Translations under genes and position numbers: made by a program
The notes under the pieces: generated by a model
Database searches by the model: none
Told to the model about the DNA's origin: nothing
What the model saw: only the letters and a program-made list of their open reading frames with translations
In this document: one piece after another, positions 5,928 through 6,562 of the stretch
Layout: the number at the start of each line of letters is the position of its first letter
Numbering within the stretch: position 1 is the stretch's first letter
Assembly: GCA_934725655.1 (NCBI GenBank)
Contig: CAKVCJ010000107.1
Span: forward strand, 1 to 6,562
Reading direction: 5' to 3'
DNA: 6,562 nucleotides
DNA from: an uncultured Brachyspira sp.
GTDB taxonomy: Bacteria > Spirochaetota > Brachyspiria > Brachyspirales > Brachyspiraceae

Positions 5928-6467
5928 ATGTCAAAAGATATTGCTGTAGTTTATAAAACTAAATACGGTTCATCTCGAACTTATGCTAAATGGATTTCAG
6001 ATAAATTGCATGCTGATATATTTGAAGTTGGGCATGTTTCTTTAAATACTTTAAATGATTATAACAAAATAATATTTGTAAGTGCATTATATGCTGGAAA
6101 ATTATCTGCCATTAAAGCCATTAGAAAACTTTATAATAGTTTACATAATAATAAAAAAATATACTGCGCTGTTATAGGTATAGCTGACCCTAATGACAAA
6201 GATATATATAATGCTTCATTAGATAAAAATTTTAAACCTGATGAAAAAGAAAATATGAAGTTTTATTTTTTAAGAGGATGCATAGATTTTGATAAATTAA
6301 AAATCCATCACGCCTTAATGATGCATATGTTAAAAACTATAATATCTAAAAAAACAGTAAAAACAGAAGATGAAGAGATGCTTTTACAAAATTACGGCAA
6401 AAAAATAGATTTTCTCAATAAAAACTCTATAGAAGATATAATATCTGATATAAAAAAAGAACAATAA
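5928..6467 (+). CDS. Flavodoxin-domain protein (Flavodoxin_5/HemG-like)
   Basis: The 179-residue cytoplasmic protein has a flavodoxin fold. Strand one (DIAVVYKT, 4-11) leads into an FMN phosphate loop T11-x-x-G14-S15-S16-x-T18, a second strand ends in SALYAG (52-57), and a third holds VIGIADP (82-88). The later block with RG-x-IDF (116-121), a helix rich in His and Met (127-135), and a C-terminal YGKKIDFLN (156-164) resembles the Flavodoxin_5 family, which includes the menaquinone-linked protoporphyrinogen oxidase HemG. Without haem genes nearby I would not call it hemG. The substrate is unknown; ferritin iron reduction or general electron transfer are options. The frame is open back to the ferritin stop region but offers no ATG, GTG or TTG there, and residue 1 fits the first strand, so ATG at 5928 is chosen. 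It lacks a ribosome binding site, unlike its neighbours. Confidence 0.75.
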   Translation: MSKDIAVVYKTKYGSSRTYAKWISDKLHADIFEVGHVSLNTLNDYNKIIFVSALYAGKLSAIKAIRKLYNSLHNNKKIYCAVIGIADPNDKDIYNASLDKNFKPDEKENMKFYFLRGCIDFDKLKIHHALMMHMLKTIISKKTVKTEDEEMLLQNYGKKIDFLNKNSIEDIISDIKKEQ

Positions 6468-6503
6468 TTTATATAAAAAATAAACTTTTTGGGGCTGACC
6501 CAG

Positions 6504-6532
6504 ATAACTAAAATTTATTAAATTTTAGTTAT
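6504..6532 (+). repeat. Perfect 13-bp hairpin covering the start of the putative transposase ORF
   Basis: Arms 6504-6516 and 6520-6532 are exact reverse complements with a three-base loop. The right arm ends on the first two bases of the ATG at 6531. No T-run follows on the plus strand, so it is not a typical terminator of the flavodoxin gene. In transcripts entering from outside, the stem would hide the start codon, a device known from several insertion sequences. Confidence 0.6.
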
Positions 6533-6562
6533 GAAACACAGTAAATTAAGTAAAGAAAAACA
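6531..6562 (+). CDS. Putative IS transposase first ORF (OrfA), N-terminal fragment
   Basis: Ten full codons (MKHSKLSKEK) are visible before the window ends. The lysine-rich HSKLSKE start is what I expect just before the helix-turn-helix of IS150-type OrfA proteins, which bind the element ends and are joined to the catalytic OrfB by frameshifting. No ribosome binding site precedes it, and its ATG lies in a hairpin. With so little sequence this stays tentative; it could be an unrelated gene. Confidence 0.35.
   Translation, partial: MKHSKLSKEK

Larger units (their letters stand above)
6490..6562 (+). mobile_element. Probable left end of an IS3-family (IS150-like) insertion sequence, cut by window edge
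   Basis: Starting at 6490 the sequence reads TGGGGCTGACCC, close to the TG...CTGACCCC ends I associate with the IS150 group. About 40 bases in, an ORF begins with MKHSKLSKEK, the style of the helix-turn-helix first ORF of that group. The end lies 23 bases past the flavodoxin stop. The right end, target duplication and transposase core are outside the window, so this rests on a short match from memory. Confidence 0.42.

Noticed and set aside
5928..6467. Calling the flavodoxin-domain gene hemG
   Set aside because: The fold and C-terminal block resemble the family, but no haem genes lie nearby and many anaerobes carry Flavodoxin_5 proteins of unknown role.
1..6562. CRISPR array, defence island, toxin-antitoxin pair, tRNA or rRNA
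   Set aside because: No regularly spaced repeats, cloverleaf-like segments or recognisable defence proteins are visible; the identified genes are metabolic or transport genes plus a likely IS end.

Overview
The window is strongly AT-rich, with A/T-ending codons, T- and A-runs between genes, and clear AAAGGAG-type ribosome binding sites. The gene content suits a host-associated anaerobe or microaerophile. A short GC-rich double hairpin at about 3101-3155 resembles a dispersed repeat I remember from Brachyspira genomes. My best guess is therefore a Brachyspira-like spirochaete, from memory and composition rather than any search.

Layout. The left edge (1-588, minus) holds the N-terminal 196 codons of a class I ribonucleotide reductase small subunit (nrdB), missed by simple ORF calling because it runs off the window. 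A textbook-consensus promoter precedes it. After about 375 bp of AT-rich non-coding DNA come two tandem minus-strand genes (965-1903 and 2008-2946) for BASS-family (bile acid:sodium symporter-like) transporters. They have equal length, no indels and about 80% identity, so they are a tandem duplication. Next is a 497-bp gene-poor stretch (2947-3443) with the GC-rich repeat, an orphan ribosome binding site with a five-codon ORF, and two hairpins. Then comes ilvD (3444-5126, minus), a dihydroxy-acid dehydratase. A 228-bp divergent promoter region separates it from a ferritin gene (5355-5870, plus). A flavodoxin-domain gene (5928-6467, plus) follows. The last about 73 bases look like the left end of an IS3/IS150-type insertion sequence whose first ORF starts at 6531 and runs off the window.

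How the genes may work together. IlvD makes 2-keto acids (2-ketoisovalerate and 2-keto-3-methylvalerate). Characterised BASS proteins carry small organic acids including pantoate, ketopantoate and other keto acids, so the transporters may handle a metabolite of the branched-chain or pantothenate route; this is inference. Ferritin and flavodoxin fit an iron storage and reduction pair, and an O2-dependent reductase and an O2-labile Fe-S dehydratase lie nearby. I see no CRISPR array, tRNA, rRNA or defence system. The points most worth a second look are the substrate-pocket differences between the two transporters, operator-like palindromes over the ilvD and ferritin promoters, a possibly leaderless flavodoxin mRNA, and a hairpin covering the start codon of the putative transposase.
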